Assembly (NCBI RefSeq): GCF_003634585.1
Contig: NZ_RBLG01000002.1
Location: 310,001-374,000 of the forward strand
From: Gillisia mitskevichiae
GTDB lineage: Bacteria; Bacteroidota; Bacteroidia; Flavobacteriales; Flavobacteriaceae
Length of the DNA: 64,000 nucleotides
Direction: 5' to 3'
Part shown: in pieces, positions 35,509 to 44,398 of the stretch
Numbering within the stretch: the first letter of the stretch is position 1
Layout: each line of letters begins with the position of its first letter
The notes under the pieces: generated by a model
What the model was told of the DNA's origin: nothing
Database searches by the model: none
The model's input: only the letters and a program-made list of their open reading frames with translations
Translations under genes and position numbers: made by a program

Positions 35509-36324
35509 TTGGAAAAAGTACTGATATTAGGAGCAAGCGGCTTTATAGGAAATGCCCTATATAAGGAGCTCTGCTCCTATTTTGATACTTATGGTACCTA
35601 TCATACCAATTCAGATTTCTTTGAAGCAAACCATAAGTTCTATGAATACGACATGGAATCTGAAAATATCGAGATCTTACTAGAGAATCTTAAACCAACC
35701 GTAATTGTCTCTGCACTTCGGGGAGATTTTAATGCTCAGGTAAATACCCATTTTCTAATTATAGATTATATTTTAAGGAACAATAGCAAGTTGCTTTTTA
35801 TCTCTTCAGCAAACGTTTTTGATGCTTTTACCAATTACCCTTCTTACGAATATGATAAAACCTTATCAAAAAGTATTTATGGTAGATTCAAAATTAAAAT
35901 TGAGAACGCACTCCTAAGGCTTCCAAATAATAAGTATAATATATTGAGATTACCAATGGTCTTTGGAGCTAATTCGCCCAGAACCATGGAGATCAAGAAT
36001 AAAATTGAGTTTGGAGAAGCTATAGAAGTTTTTCCTAATGTTGTTGTAAATGCTACAGATATCCTTAGAGTTACTCAACAAATTCATTATATCATTAATC
36101 AAAAAAAGCAAGGTGTTTTTCATTTAGGTAGCGAAGATCTCACCCATCAACATGATCTTATAAAAGATATCGCTTTGGCATTAGGATACAAAAATCCCCT
36201 TTTAAAACAGGTCTACGACTCTAATTATGACCGGTTTCTTGCAGTACTTCCCAAAGATAATCTCTTACCAAAAAATTTACGCATTTCTTTGCAACACGTA
36301 ATAAACTCCTCGGTAGTCATCTAA
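35509..36324 (+). CDS. NAD(P)-binding sugar-nucleotide reductase-like protein (RmlD-type SDR), 271 aa
   Basis: Extended SDR starting MEKVLILGASGFIGNAL with the glycine-rich cofactor loop GASGFIG, SSANVFD in the catalytic Ser region, and KSIYGRFK with a YxxxK pair (Tyr, then Lys four residues later). It resembles dTDP-4-dehydrorhamnose reductases and related sugar-nucleotide reductases, though no rhamnose genes are near. The start is TTG at 35509, five bases after the gcvT stop; no ATG yields a full Rossmann motif. The two genes form a transcriptional pair of unclear logic. Confidence 0.75.
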   Translation: MEKVLILGASGFIGNALYKELCSYFDTYGTYHTNSDFFEANHKFYEYDMESENIEILLENLKPTVIVSALRGDFNAQVNTHFLIIDYILRNNSKLLFISSANVFDAFTNYPSYEYDKTLSKSIYGRFKIKIENALLRLPNNKYNILRLPMVFGANSPRTMEIKNKIEFGEAIEVFPNVVVNATDILRVTQQIHYIINQKKQGVFHLGSEDLTHQHDLIKDIALALGYKNPLLKQVYDSNYDRFLAVLPKDNLLPKNLRISLQHVINSSVVI

Positions 36325-36403
36325 ATTTGTTAAGCTTTAATTAAACTAGAGCACATTTTTTTGAGTTACCCTCTATATTAGTAACTTTAAGAAAATCAAA
36401 TAA

Positions 36404-37114
36404 ATGAATACTCTACAATTCAAAGATCTTAAGGCTGTATTTATAAACTGCACGCTTAAAAAATCCCCAAGGCAAAGTCATACCCGAGGTCTTATAGAAG
36501 TTTCAAAAAATATTATGGAAAAGGAAGGCGTAACTGTAGAAGTCATTCGTGCAGCAGATTATACCTTACCAAACGGAATTCAACCAGATATGGTGAAAGA
36601 AGGGGAAGAAAAAGATGACTGGCCTGCACTATTTAAAAAGATCATAGCTGCAGATATTTTAGTTCTTTGCACACCTATTTGGCTGGGAGAAAGATCTTCC
36701 ATTTGTACTAAGATAATTGAGAGATTGTACGCCATGAGTGCAGAGCAAAATAAGAAGGGACAGTATATTTATTACGGTAAAGTTGGTGGCTGTTTAATTA
36801 CTGGAAATGAGGATGGAGTAAAACATTGTGCAATGAGCATGTTATATTCACTTCAGCATTTAGGCTATTCCATTCCACCTCAGGCAGATTCTGGCTGGAT
36901 TGGGGAAGTTGGACCTGGGCCAAGTTATTTAGATGAAGAATCTAATGCTCAAGAGAATGATTTCACCAATAGGAATACTACCTTTATGACCTATAACCTC
37001 ATGCATTTGGCAAGTATTCTAAAACGATCTGGTGGATTTCCAGAATATGGTAATTTACCAGATGAATGGAAAGATGGCAAAAGATGGGCTTTTGAAAATC
37101 CCGAATACCGTTAA
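36404..37114 (+). CDS. Flavodoxin-like NAD(P)H-dependent FMN reductase, 236 aa
   Basis: Flavodoxin-fold protein. The FMN phosphate loop region is near 14-24 (NCTLKKSPRQSH); the strand-loop LVLCTPIWLGERSS (about 88-100) binds the flavin ring, and GKVGGCLITGNEDG continues the fold. It may reduce quinones, azo compounds or FMN; the group is broad. The next gene, pterin-4a-carbinolamine dehydratase, starts 16 nt later and ends at a terminator, so the two are co-transcribed. A TAACTTTA sequence near 36380-36390 is a one-mismatch promoter candidate. Confidence 0.82.
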   Translation: MNTLQFKDLKAVFINCTLKKSPRQSHTRGLIEVSKNIMEKEGVTVEVIRAADYTLPNGIQPDMVKEGEEKDDWPALFKKIIAADILVLCTPIWLGERSSICTKIIERLYAMSAEQNKKGQYIYYGKVGGCLITGNEDGVKHCAMSMLYSLQHLGYSIPPQADSGWIGEVGPGPSYLDEESNAQENDFTNRNTTFMTYNLMHLASILKRSGGFPEYGNLPDEWKDGKRWAFENPEYR

Positions 37115-37130
37115 TATTTAAATTTATATT

Positions 37131-37418
37131 ATGACAAAATTATCTGAAAAAGAAATAAACGAAAAATTGGAATCTCTAGAAGGTTGGAGCTATACTGATA
37201 ATACATTACAGACTTCTTTTGAGTTTGAAAACTTTAAAGAAGCTTTTACTTTAATGACAAGGATTGCTTTTGAAGCTGAGGCTCAAAACCATCATCCAGA
37301 TTGGAACAATGTATACAATCAATTGGAAATATCCCTATCTACTCATGATGCAGGTGGTGTAACCGAAAAGGATTTTAAACTGGCTAAAGCAATTGAAGGA
37401 ATTGTAAATGCTGAATAA
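37131..37418 (+). CDS. phhB: 4a-hydroxytetrahydrobiopterin dehydratase (PCD/DCoH), 95 aa
   Basis: Dehydrates 4a-hydroxytetrahydropterin formed by aromatic-amino-acid hydroxylases and keeps the pterin cofactor recyclable. The active-site segment is QNHHPDWNNVYNQLEISLST, with His54-His55 and, after the strand, His72-Asp73 in STHDAGG. The length is standard. No phenylalanine hydroxylase is adjacent, although the upstream flavodoxin-like reductase could be functionally linked. Ends shortly before a strong terminator. Confidence 0.92.
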   Translation: MTKLSEKEINEKLESLEGWSYTDNTLQTSFEFENFKEAFTLMTRIAFEAEAQNHHPDWNNVYNQLEISLSTHDAGGVTEKDFKLAKAIEGIVNAE

Positions 37419-37438
37419 ATTATAATTATTTTAATTGT

Positions 37439-37475
37439 CGTTCCATTTTTTTAGTTAGAAATGGAACGTTTTTTT
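37439..37475 (+). terminator. Intrinsic terminator after the pterin dehydratase gene
   Basis: Arms CGTTCCATTT (37439-37448) and AAATGGAACG (37459-37468) followed by a T run. Confidence 0.85.
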
Positions 37476-37501
37476 ATTTTTACACCAGATTTATACTATT
37501 T

Positions 37502-38221
37502 ATGGGAAGAGCATTCGAATTTAGAAAAGCACGTAAAATGAAACGTTGGTCTGCAATGGCCAAGGCATTTACAAGAATTGGTAAGGATATAGTGATGGCC
37601 GTGAAAGAAGGCGGTCCAGATCCTGACACAAATTCCAGGCTTCGTGCAGTTATTCAGAATTCGAAGGCGATAAACATGCCCAAAGATAATGTAGATCGCG
37701 CGATTAAGAGAGCAAGCGATAAAAGCCAAGGAGATTATAAAATAGTTCTATTTGAAGGTTACGCTCCTCACGGGATAGCTGTTCTAGTAGAAACAGCGAC
37801 AGATAACAATAATAGAACGGTTGCAAATGTGCGCATGCACTTTAGTAAAAGCGATGGGAATCTAGGAACTTCTGGTTCTGTGGAGTTCATGTTCGACCAT
37901 ACTTGTAATTTTAGAATACCTGCAGAAGGACAAGATGCCGAAGAATTAGAATTGGAACTGATCGATTTTGGTGCTGAAGAAGTTTTTGAAGATGAAGACG
38001 GAATTTTAATCTATGCTCCTTTTGAAAGTTTTGGTGCTATTCAGAAAGAATTAGAGCATAGAAATATTGAAATTTTATCTTCCGGGTTCGAAAGAATCCC
38101 TCAAGTGACTAAAAAATTATCTGAGGATGAAGTTGCAGATGTGGAGAAATTATTAGAGCGCTTGGAAGAAGATGACGATGTGCAGAACGTATACCACACT
38201 ATGGACGAATCTGAGGACTAA
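37502..38221 (+). CDS. YebC/PmpR-family DNA-binding or translation regulator, 239 aa
   Basis: YebC/TACO1 family, in which some members act as transcription regulators and others help ribosomes through proline stretches. The first domain starts MGRAFEFRKARKMKRW, with KAFTRIGKDI and the NMPKDNVDRAIKRA helix; the later domains include GPHG-type YAPHGIAVLVETATDN and the acidic FEDEDG segment. The N-terminus reads MGRAFEFRK rather than MAGHSKW, so it belongs to the subgroup common in Bacteroidota. Monocistronic, tail-to-tail with the acyltransferase gene. Confidence 0.9.
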   Translation: MGRAFEFRKARKMKRWSAMAKAFTRIGKDIVMAVKEGGPDPDTNSRLRAVIQNSKAINMPKDNVDRAIKRASDKSQGDYKIVLFEGYAPHGIAVLVETATDNNNRTVANVRMHFSKSDGNLGTSGSVEFMFDHTCNFRIPAEGQDAEELELELIDFGAEEVFEDEDGILIYAPFESFGAIQKELEHRNIEILSSGFERIPQVTKKLSEDEVADVEKLLERLEEDDDVQNVYHTMDESED

Positions 38222-38233
38222 AGTTTTCAGATT

Positions 38234-38773
38234 CTAAAATTGATTAGGGAACTTCCCTTGAACATCCTTGTAAAAACTTTTAATTTCTGGGAGATCCTTT
38301 TCAATATCCCCTGTGGTATAATAAGGTTTAGAAAATCTTACTGCTTTTTTACCATAATCAAAGGCTACCATTATTATAGGAACATTGGCGGCTTGTGCAA
38401 TGTAATAAAATCCTGTTCTCCACCTATCTGTTTTTTGCCTAGTTCCTTCTGGAGATAGTGCTAATCTAAAAATATTTTTGGATTCAAAAATAGAAGCTAT
38501 CGCTGCAACCTTCTTTTCTTTAGATACTCTATCTACAGGTGCTCCACCCATCCATTTAAAATACCAACCAAAAGGAGGTTTGAATAACTCTTTTTTTCCG
38601 ACAAAATTAATTTCGATTCCGAGTATATTTCTAGTTATTACTCCAAGAAAAAAATCCCACCAACTGGTGTGAGGAGCTACTATAAATACACATTTTTTAA
38701 TATTTGGATCGAAGACACCTTCAATTCTCCACTTAAAGACCTTATAAAAAATGAACTTAGAAACAAAACTCAT
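38234..38773 (-). CDS. 1-acyl-sn-glycerol-3-phosphate acyltransferase-like protein, 179 aa
   Basis: PlsC-like acyltransferase with the catalytic motif HX4D (His35 to Asp40 in APHTSWWD) and the phosphate-binding SPEGTR at 107-112. It is short for PlsC but complete across motifs I-III, as is usual for small Bacteroidota members that acylate lysophosphatidate or ornithine lipids. It lacks an N-terminal membrane helix. The gene ends 12 nt from convergent yebC and starts 10 nt after the proline dehydrogenase stop, suggesting co-transcription. Confidence 0.85.
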   Translation of the reverse strand: MSFVSKFIFYKVFKWRIEGVFDPNIKKCVFIVAPHTSWWDFFLGVITRNILGIEINFVGKKELFKPPFGWYFKWMGGAPVDRVSKEKKVAAIASIFESKNIFRLALSPEGTRQKTDRWRTGFYYIAQAANVPIIMVAFDYGKKAVRFSKPYYTTGDIEKDLPEIKSFYKDVQGKFPNQF

Positions 38774-38783
38774 GGGATTTATC

Positions 38784-39980
38784 TTATTCTCGGTTACCTT
38801 TAGTAGGCTCCCCTTTTCGGCGCTTTTTTTCTTCTATTAGTAAAGCTAGCTCCCTACCGGTTTGCCCTTTTACAGAAGTATTCTCCTGCGCTCTTCTAAT
38901 TAAATAGGGCACTACATCCCTAACAGGACCAAAAGGTACTAATTTTGCCGTATTATATCCTTTCTTGGCTAAATTTAAACTAATATGATCACTCATTCCG
39001 TATAACTGACTAAACCAAACTCGTGAGTCATTTATAGCGATATTCTTATCCTCCATAATCTGTAAAGCAAGATAATTACTCATTTCATTATGTGTTCCTA
39101 CAAACAATGAAATATCATCTATTTGCCCTAAACAATAAGCTAAAACACCATTAAAGCTTACATCTGTTGCCTCTTTACTTTCACAGATGGGAGTTGGATA
39201 TCCCATTTTATTCGCCCGTTGATTTTCTTTCTCCATATAGGCTCCACGCACGATCTTTGCTCCTACTTTATATCCCGCAGCTTTTGCCTTTAGGTGTAGT
39301 GCTTGTAAGTAGTTTAATCTATCCCATCTATAACACTGCAACGTATTAAATACAATCGCTTTTTCTTGATTATATTTTTCCATCATCTCTTCCATAAGAT
39401 CATCTGCAGCATCTTGCATCCATGATTCCTCACCATCTGCCAAAACACTTATGTCATTTTTATGCGCAGCACCACATATAAGATCAACTCTGTTTTTAAC
39501 ACGCGCCCACTCCTCTTCTTCCTCTTTGCTTAAAGGTTCTTTAGCAGAAACCTTTACCCAAATTTCTAATCTTCCAATTCCTGTAGGTTTAAAAACAGCA
39601 AAAGGAAGTTCTTTCTTTTCTGAAGCAAATTCAATAATACTAATCTTCTTTTTCATGGCAGCATCAAATTGAGCTTCCTCCACTTTCCCTTCTACAGAAT
39701 AATCTAAAATACTATGAACTTTCTTAGTATACATTTTCTCTATAACATCCATACACTCTTCCATAGTCTCACCACCACTAAATTGCTTGAAAATTGTGCT
39801 TTTAATAAGACCTTCTACTGGTAAATGCAGTTTCAATGATATATTTGTAAGATAGGTCCCAATTTTAACCAAGGTTGGTCTATTGATCATACTGAATAAA
39901 AACAGCGCTCTATTAAGATCATCGTTGGATTTTAAGCTGAAAGCAGTCTTGGTATCGTCAAAGATTTTTTGTGTGATCAT
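38784..39980 (-). CDS. Proline dehydrogenase, 398 aa
   Basis: FAD-dependent oxidation of proline to pyrroline-5-carboxylate. Features of the PRODH TIM barrel are visible: FNTLQCYRWDRLNYLQ, KIVRGAYMEKEN (the K-x-x-R-G-A-Y motif), FVGTHNE and the C-terminal PYLIRRAQENTSV with the paired arginines that bind the substrate carboxylate. It is a monofunctional enzyme: the P5C dehydrogenase half of PutA is missing. Start at ATG 39980 is supported by a TATATTTG box that overlaps the alternative TTG at 40001. Proline use links to osmotic balance. Divergent from aroB. Confidence 0.9.
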   Translation of the reverse strand: MITQKIFDDTKTAFSLKSNDDLNRALFLFSMINRPTLVKIGTYLTNISLKLHLPVEGLIKSTIFKQFSGGETMEECMDVIEKMYTKKVHSILDYSVEGKVEEAQFDAAMKKKISIIEFASEKKELPFAVFKPTGIGRLEIWVKVSAKEPLSKEEEEEWARVKNRVDLICGAAHKNDISVLADGEESWMQDAADDLMEEMMEKYNQEKAIVFNTLQCYRWDRLNYLQALHLKAKAAGYKVGAKIVRGAYMEKENQRANKMGYPTPICESKEATDVSFNGVLAYCLGQIDDISLFVGTHNEMSNYLALQIMEDKNIAINDSRVWFSQLYGMSDHISLNLAKKGYNTAKLVPFGPVRDVVPYLIRRAQENTSVKGQTGRELALLIEEKKRRKGEPTKGNRE

Positions 39981-39998
39981 CTGTAGGATATTAAGCCG

Positions 39999-40006
39999 CA
40001 AATATA
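39999..40006 (-). promoter_or_regulatory. -7 box of proline dehydrogenase
   Basis: The minus strand reads TATATTTG, exact, 18 nt before ATG 39980. Confidence 0.55.
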
Positions 40007-40056
40007 ATTATTGAGTTATGATAATTTAATTATTTTCTGCTTATTTTCGATATCTA

Positions 40057-40064
40057 TAAATTTG
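40057..40064 (+). promoter_or_regulatory. -7 box of aroB
   Basis: TAAATTTG, exact, 18 nt before ATG 40083. It lies inside the longer frame that starts at 40011, so that start is unlikely. Confidence 0.55.
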
Positions 40065-40082
40065 AATAAAAACATTTACAAT

Positions 40083-41150
40083 ATGGCTGTTTTAGCTAGT
40101 CAAGCTCCTATTTTTTATAAAGAAAAAGGATATACAGAATTTTCTAATTATCTAAATTCTTCTAAACCGTCTATCATATTTGTTCTGGTAGACTCTAATA
40201 CTCACAATAATTGTTTAAATATTTTTCTTCAGAAGTTAGAAACGGATGTTGTTATTGAGGTAATTGAGATGGAAGCTGGGGAAGAACACAAAAATATTGA
40301 GACCTGTTCCGGCATTTGGGAAACACTTTCTGAACTAGGAGCAGACAGAAAAAGTTTAATCCTTAATCTAGGTGGCGGAGTTGTTACAGATCTTGGCGGA
40401 TTTGTGGCAAGCACATTTAAAAGAGGTATATCTTATATTAATATACCTACTAGCCTACTTGCTATGGTTGATGCTTCTGTGGGAGGAAAATGCGGAGTAG
40501 ATCTGGGGAATTTAAAGAATCAAATAGGAGTTATTAATCAACCTGAAATGGTTTTAATAGACTCTAATTACCTAACTACTTTGCCTGCGAATGAAATGCG
40601 AAGTGGTTTGGCAGAAATTTTAAAACATGGGCTCATTGCAAATGAAGCCTATTGGGAAAAAGCAATAAACCTCGAAGCCTTAACTTTAGAAGATCTTGAT
40701 GATCTTATTATAGAATCTATAGAGATTAAATCCAAGATAGTTAAGGAGGATCCTACTGAAATAAACATACGGAAAACTCTTAATTATGGCCATACTTTAG
40801 GTCATGCCATAGAATCCTATTTTCTAACCAATCCTACTAAAACTACCTTACTTCATGGGGAGGCAATTGCTGCAGGAATGATCATGGCTACTCATCTTTC
40901 ATATATGATATGTGGTTTCCCTGAAAAAAAGCTAAAGGATATCACCAAAAAGCTCAATGAATTGTTTCCGAAGATAAATCTCTTAAAAGAAGACTATGAA
41001 ATAGTGCTTGATTTGCTGAAATTCGACAAGAAAAATTCTCATGGTAACATAAATTTTGTTCTTTTAAAGGATATTGGACAAGCAAAATTGGATGTAATAG
41101 TACCAAATACCAAGCTAATAGAGGCTATGAATTACTATTTGAAAAATTAA
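40083..41150 (+). CDS. aroB: 3-dehydroquinate synthase, 355 aa
   Basis: Second step of the shikimate pathway (DAHP to 3-dehydroquinate). The NAD-binding stretch NLGGGVVTDLGGFVAST and the active-site block PTSLLAMVDASVGGKCGVDL are diagnostic; metal ligands lie in Glu of SGLAEILKHG, the LNYGHTLGHAIES histidine and a later HGEAIAAGM. Length from ATG 40083 (MAVLASQAPIFY) is standard. Upstream in-frame extension of 24 residues (to 40011) is AT-rich sequence containing the promoter. Gene is followed closely by a small acidic protein gene. Confidence 0.94.
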   Translation: MAVLASQAPIFYKEKGYTEFSNYLNSSKPSIIFVLVDSNTHNNCLNIFLQKLETDVVIEVIEMEAGEEHKNIETCSGIWETLSELGADRKSLILNLGGGVVTDLGGFVASTFKRGISYINIPTSLLAMVDASVGGKCGVDLGNLKNQIGVINQPEMVLIDSNYLTTLPANEMRSGLAEILKHGLIANEAYWEKAINLEALTLEDLDDLIIESIEIKSKIVKEDPTEINIRKTLNYGHTLGHAIESYFLTNPTKTTLLHGEAIAAGMIMATHLSYMICGFPEKKLKDITKKLNELFPKINLLKEDYEIVLDLLKFDKKNSHGNINFVLLKDIGQAKLDVIVPNTKLIEAMNYYLKN

Positions 41151-41219
41151 ATTGAAAATTTATTTGACCGCTTGAAAATAATGCTAATTTTACTATAATT
41201 GCATCATCAAATCTTAGTT

Positions 41220-41525
41220 ATGAAAAGAGTCATTGTAGATTACAAAAAGTTAACACCAGAAATTTTAAGCCTATTGGTAGACAAATATCCTGATGGATAT
41301 GATGATGACCATGTGATTTCATTTAAAAACGCTAAAAACGAAACTGTTGAGGCGGTGGAGGTACGCACAGAGGATTCTATTTACTTAGTTAAAGTAAGTA
41401 CTAAGCTAGAGAATAGTATGGCAAATTATGATGAGGATGATTACGATGATTCCGATTTTAATGAACCAATATCGGAAATTCCCGAAAAAGATAACGGTGA
41501 AGATGACGACGACCTGGATAATTAA
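41220..41525 (+). CDS. Small acidic hypothetical protein, 101 aa
   Basis: Not a named family. The first 70 residues (MKRVIVDYKKLTPEILSLLVDKYPDGYDDD) look like a small globular domain; the last 30 are strongly acidic (runs of D and E) and probably disordered. I recall similar proteins being conserved in flavobacteria. I start at ATG 41220, the position that gives MKRVIVDYKK; the upstream in-frame alternative at 41199 gives seven additional residues. A TATAATTG sequence just upstream (about 41193) is a near-match -7 box. A perfect terminator follows. Function unknown. Confidence 0.65.
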   Translation: MKRVIVDYKKLTPEILSLLVDKYPDGYDDDHVISFKNAKNETVEAVEVRTEDSIYLVKVSTKLENSMANYDEDDYDDSDFNEPISEIPEKDNGEDDDDLDN

Positions 41526-41531
41526 TCAAAT

Positions 41532-41568
41532 AAAAAAAGCGGCCTATAAATATATAGGCCGCTTTTTT
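41532..41568. terminator. Bidirectional terminator
   Basis: Long perfect hairpin (AAAAAAGCGGCCTATA pairing with TATAGGCCGCTTTTTT) between the acidic protein gene and convergent PfpI-like gene. T runs on both strands. Confidence 0.9.
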
Positions 41569-41585
41569 ATGCTCTAAATTTAAAA

Positions 41586-42134
41586 TTAGGCATGTTGTAA
41601 ATCATGTTTTCCTTCGTTTATCTCTTCAATAAGCTTCGCATTAAATGCTGGAAGATCATCTGGATTTCTACTGGTTACTAAAGCCTCATCTACTACAACT
41701 TCTTTATCTTCCCATAGTGCTCCTGCATTCACAAGATCTGTCTTTATAGAATTAAAAGATGTCATTTTTCTGCCTTTCACCACATCTGCCTCAATTAAGG
41801 TCCATGAAGCATGGCAAATTGCTGCTACTGGTTTCTTTTGTTTGAAAAAATCTCTCACAAAAGTTAAAGCATCTTCTTCCCTTCTTAATTTATCTGGATT
41901 TATAACTCCTCCAGGTAGAACAAGCGCATTGTAATCTTTAGCGCTTACTTCGTTTAAGGTTTTATCCACCTTATATTCACTAGACCAATTACCATCTGCC
42001 CATGATTTTATATTTCCAGATTTCAAACTAACTATCTCTACCTGAAAACCTTCCTTTTCCATTGCATCTTTTGGAGATTTCAACTCACTTTCTTCAAATC
42101 CATCTGTTGCCAAAATGGCTATTCTCTTTTTCAT
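41586..42134 (-). CDS. DJ-1/PfpI-family protein (YhbO-like deglycase/amidotransferase fold), 182 aa
   Basis: Class I glutamine-amidotransferase-like fold. The nucleophile Cys107 sits in the elbow AAICHAS, followed by His108, and an acidic residue in DGFEE (about 14-15) is positioned to polarise it, as in PfpI/YhbO. Members degrade glyoxal-type damage or act as stress chaperones; the protease label is historical. TSFNSIKTDLVNAGALW is typical of the YhbO-type subgroup. The gene appears to be monocistronic with a shared terminator. Confidence 0.88.
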   Translation of the reverse strand: MKKRIAILATDGFEESELKSPKDAMEKEGFQVEIVSLKSGNIKSWADGNWSSEYKVDKTLNEVSAKDYNALVLPGGVINPDKLRREEDALTFVRDFFKQKKPVAAICHASWTLIEADVVKGRKMTSFNSIKTDLVNAGALWEDKEVVVDEALVTSRNPDDLPAFNAKLIEEINEGKHDLQHA

Positions 42135-42263
42135 AATTGTTGGTTTTAAAATTAAACTTTTAATTATTTCAAAGATACCTTCTATGGCTTTTAAACTTTA
42201 TTAAGGGGTTTATAAAAAACAGCTCATTAAGGTTAAACATCTGCTAAAAATGATATTGAATTG

Positions 42264-43238
42264 TTAATCGGTTTTAGAAGAATTAGTTTCCAAATCCTCC
42301 CTAATCTTGTCATCCTTCTTTAATTTTTCCTTTTTCTCTTCCAGTTTTTCCATTTCCTGATGAATTGCTGGTTCGCCAAATTCCGTTGGGACTATTTTTT
42401 CTTTCTTATATCTTGCATATTGAACAGTAAATTCTGCTCCAAAAAACATAATTAAACAAGTATAATTCACCCAAAGTAAAATAAGTACCATAGAAGATGC
42501 TCCTCCGTAGACTGAAGCTGGATCTGTTCTTCCAAAATAGATCCCAATAAGATATTCCCCAATTAAAAATAAAACCGTAGTAAGCGTAGCACCATATATA
42601 GTGACCTTCCATCTAATCTTGATATCTGGTAATAATTTAAATATGGAGCCGAATAGTAAGGTTATAAACACAAGGGAAAGCAGTGAATTAACTAAATCTA
42701 AACCTAAAGCGGTTAATGCGGGAGCATAACTTTCTATATAATCACTAAGTGTTCTAATAATCGCAGAAACAATCAAGCCCAAAAGCATTAAAAACCCTAT
42801 CACCAGGATCATTCCAAAAGAAATGACTCTATCTATGAACATTCTAAAATAAGTGTCTTTCCTTTCAGTAACATTCCAGATATTGTTCATCGCTTTTTTG
42901 AGCTGGAAAAACACCCCTGTAGCTCCAAAGATTAGCATAAATACGCCAAAAATCACCGCTATAGTAGAATTACTACTTAAAGCAGCATTGCTTATCATAT
43001 TTTCTACAATGTTTGCAGAATCTTTACCAATAAATTCTGCTATTTGTCCGGTAATTCTACCCTGTACTGCATCTCTTCCAAAAAAATAACCAGCTATACT
43101 CACCACAATTATGAGTAAAGATGGTAACGAAAATAAGGTGTAATACGCAATTATAGCACTTCTTGCCCATGGGTCATTACCATTCCAACTTACATAAGCC
43201 TTTTTTAAAAGTTCCCAAAAAACTTTAAGTTTTCTCAT
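42264..43238 (-). CDS. YihY/BrkB-family inner-membrane protein, 324 aa
   Basis: Six-helix membrane protein of the YihY/virulence factor BrkB family. Family features: DPWARSAIIAYYTLFSLPSLLII at the first helix, a GKDSANIVENMISNA amphipathic stretch, then GATGVFFQLKKAMNNIWNV and a SVYGGASSMVLILLWVNYTCLIMFFGAEF near the last helix. The highly charged C-terminal 50 residues are K/E rich. Role is uncertain; the family is not a ribonuclease as once labelled. Its ATG overlaps the DinB stop (ATGA), so the two are translationally coupled. Confidence 0.9.
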   Translation of the reverse strand: MRKLKVFWELLKKAYVSWNGNDPWARSAIIAYYTLFSLPSLLIIVVSIAGYFFGRDAVQGRITGQIAEFIGKDSANIVENMISNAALSSNSTIAVIFGVFMLIFGATGVFFQLKKAMNNIWNVTERKDTYFRMFIDRVISFGMILVIGFLMLLGLIVSAIIRTLSDYIESYAPALTALGLDLVNSLLSLVFITLLFGSIFKLLPDIKIRWKVTIYGATLTTVLFLIGEYLIGIYFGRTDPASVYGGASSMVLILLWVNYTCLIMFFGAEFTVQYARYKKEKIVPTEFGEPAIHQEMEKLEEKKEKLKKDDKIREDLETNSSKTD

Positions 43239-43753
43239 AAACCATAATGGGTTTTGAATAATAACAAATGATGTTTTTGATGTCCAGCTAAAATAAAACC
43301 AGCTGCTCTTGGAGTTAATTGCGAATTGCTGGCTTCTCCAAATTTCCCAGACATCTCATCATCTAAGCTCTCAAAAAGTGCAATTCCAGCATCTCTTACA
43401 CATTCGAATTCTTTAATAAAACTGGAAAGACTTCTTCTTTCTGCTTTAGACGAAGGTACATAAGCATCTTGATCGAATCCTGGAAGTGGAGTTAGATCTT
43501 CACGAGCAATTGTTAAAGCTCTATATTGAAAAATTCTCTCTGTATCTATAATATGTTGAAGCACTTGCGCAACAGTCCATTTTCCTTCAGCATAAAAGTG
43601 TTTTAAATCTTCTTCTTCCAAACCTTGGAGAAAAGCTACAAATTCTTCTTTTAGATCCTTCATTATAGAGATGAGATCTTCATTAGGTAGTTTATCTATA
43701 TAGGTCTGATAAAAGGCATTGTATTCTGAAGTTTGCAATTGCGATCTTGTCAT
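43235..43753 (-). CDS. DinB-family metal-binding protein, 172 aa
   Basis: DinB/YfiT-like four-helix bundle. The three metal-ligand histidines of the fold are present: His67 in VLQHIID, and His158 and His162 in GHQKHHLLLF. Members include thiol S-transferases (bacillithiol/mycothiol) and proteins of unknown role; the DNA-damage name reflects gene induction in Bacillus. The stop overlaps the YihY start by 4 bp, so the genes are co-translated. No promoter hexamer clearly stands out upstream. Confidence 0.85.
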   Translation of the reverse strand: MTRSQLQTSEYNAFYQTYIDKLPNEDLISIMKDLKEEFVAFLQGLEEEDLKHFYAEGKWTVAQVLQHIIDTERIFQYRALTIAREDLTPLPGFDQDAYVPSSKAERRSLSSFIKEFECVRDAGIALFESLDDEMSGKFGEASNSQLTPRAAGFILAGHQKHHLLLFKTHYGL

Positions 43754-43782
43754 AATTTAATTAATTTTATTTTAACTTCAAG

Positions 43783-43824
43783 GTATAAAAAAACCCTCTA
43801 GTCCAAATGGAATAAAGGGTTTTA
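43783..43824 (-). terminator. Intrinsic terminator of the Lrp/AsnC gene
   Basis: On the minus strand AAACCCT (43822-43816) pairs with AGGGTTT (43797-43791) and a T run follows. It separates lrp from dinB. Confidence 0.75.
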
Positions 43825-43840
43825 TGAAAAAATAAATATT

Positions 43841-44320
43841 TTACAATTCTTTAAAAATAGAATGCATTAAACGTTTTTTATCGTTCATGCTTTCTTCTAG
43901 AGAAATCATAGTTTCAGTTCTATAAACTCCCTCAATATCATCTAATTGAAAAATTATATCCTTGGCATGTTGCGTATTCTTAGCACGGATTTTACAGAAA
44001 ACATTAAATTTCCCTGTAGTAACGTGAGCAACAGTTACAAATGGAATATCGTTAATACGTTCTAAAACAAATTTTGTTTGAGAAGTATTCTTCAAAAATA
44101 TACCAACGTAAGCTATAAAAGCATAACCTAATTTCTCGTAGTTAAGTGTTAGTGTAGAACCCAAAATTATTTGCGCTTCTTCCATCTTCTTAACACGCAC
44201 ATGAACGGTTCCTGCAGATATATTCAATTTTTTAGCAATATCAGTAAACGGAGTACGCGTATTCTCGATTAGCATATCCAGAATCTGATGGTCGGTTTCG
44301 TCTAATTTATATTTTGCCAT
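43841..44320 (-). CDS. Lrp/AsnC-family transcriptional regulator, 159 aa
   Basis: Feast/famine regulator: an N-terminal winged helix-turn-helix (about 8-60; FTDIAKKLNISAGTVHVRVKKM) and a C-terminal RAM/ASNC effector domain (65-150; IAYVGIFLKNTS, then VTVAHVTTGKFNVFCKI and ETMISLEES). Such proteins sense amino acids and form octamers. Target unknown; the neighbouring carboxypeptidase and its own regulator are not obviously linked. It has its own TAATTTTG -7 box (44354-44347) and terminator. Confidence 0.9.
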   Translation of the reverse strand: MAKYKLDETDHQILDMLIENTRTPFTDIAKKLNISAGTVHVRVKKMEEAQIILGSTLTLNYEKLGYAFIAYVGIFLKNTSQTKFVLERINDIPFVTVAHVTTGKFNVFCKIRAKNTQHAKDIIFQLDDIEGVYRTETMISLEESMNDKKRLMHSIFKEL

Positions 44321-44346
44321 AATTCTTAAAGTCTTTTAATGAAATA

Positions 44347-44354
44347 CAAAATTA
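44347..44354 (-). promoter_or_regulatory. -7 box of the Lrp/AsnC gene
   Basis: The minus strand reads TAATTTTG, an exact match, 26 nt upstream of ATG 44320. Candidate TTG elements lie 16 and 23 nt further up. Confidence 0.5.
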
Positions 44355-44398
44355 GTACAATTTCACTAGACAATTAGCAAGGAAATTTAATTTTTTTC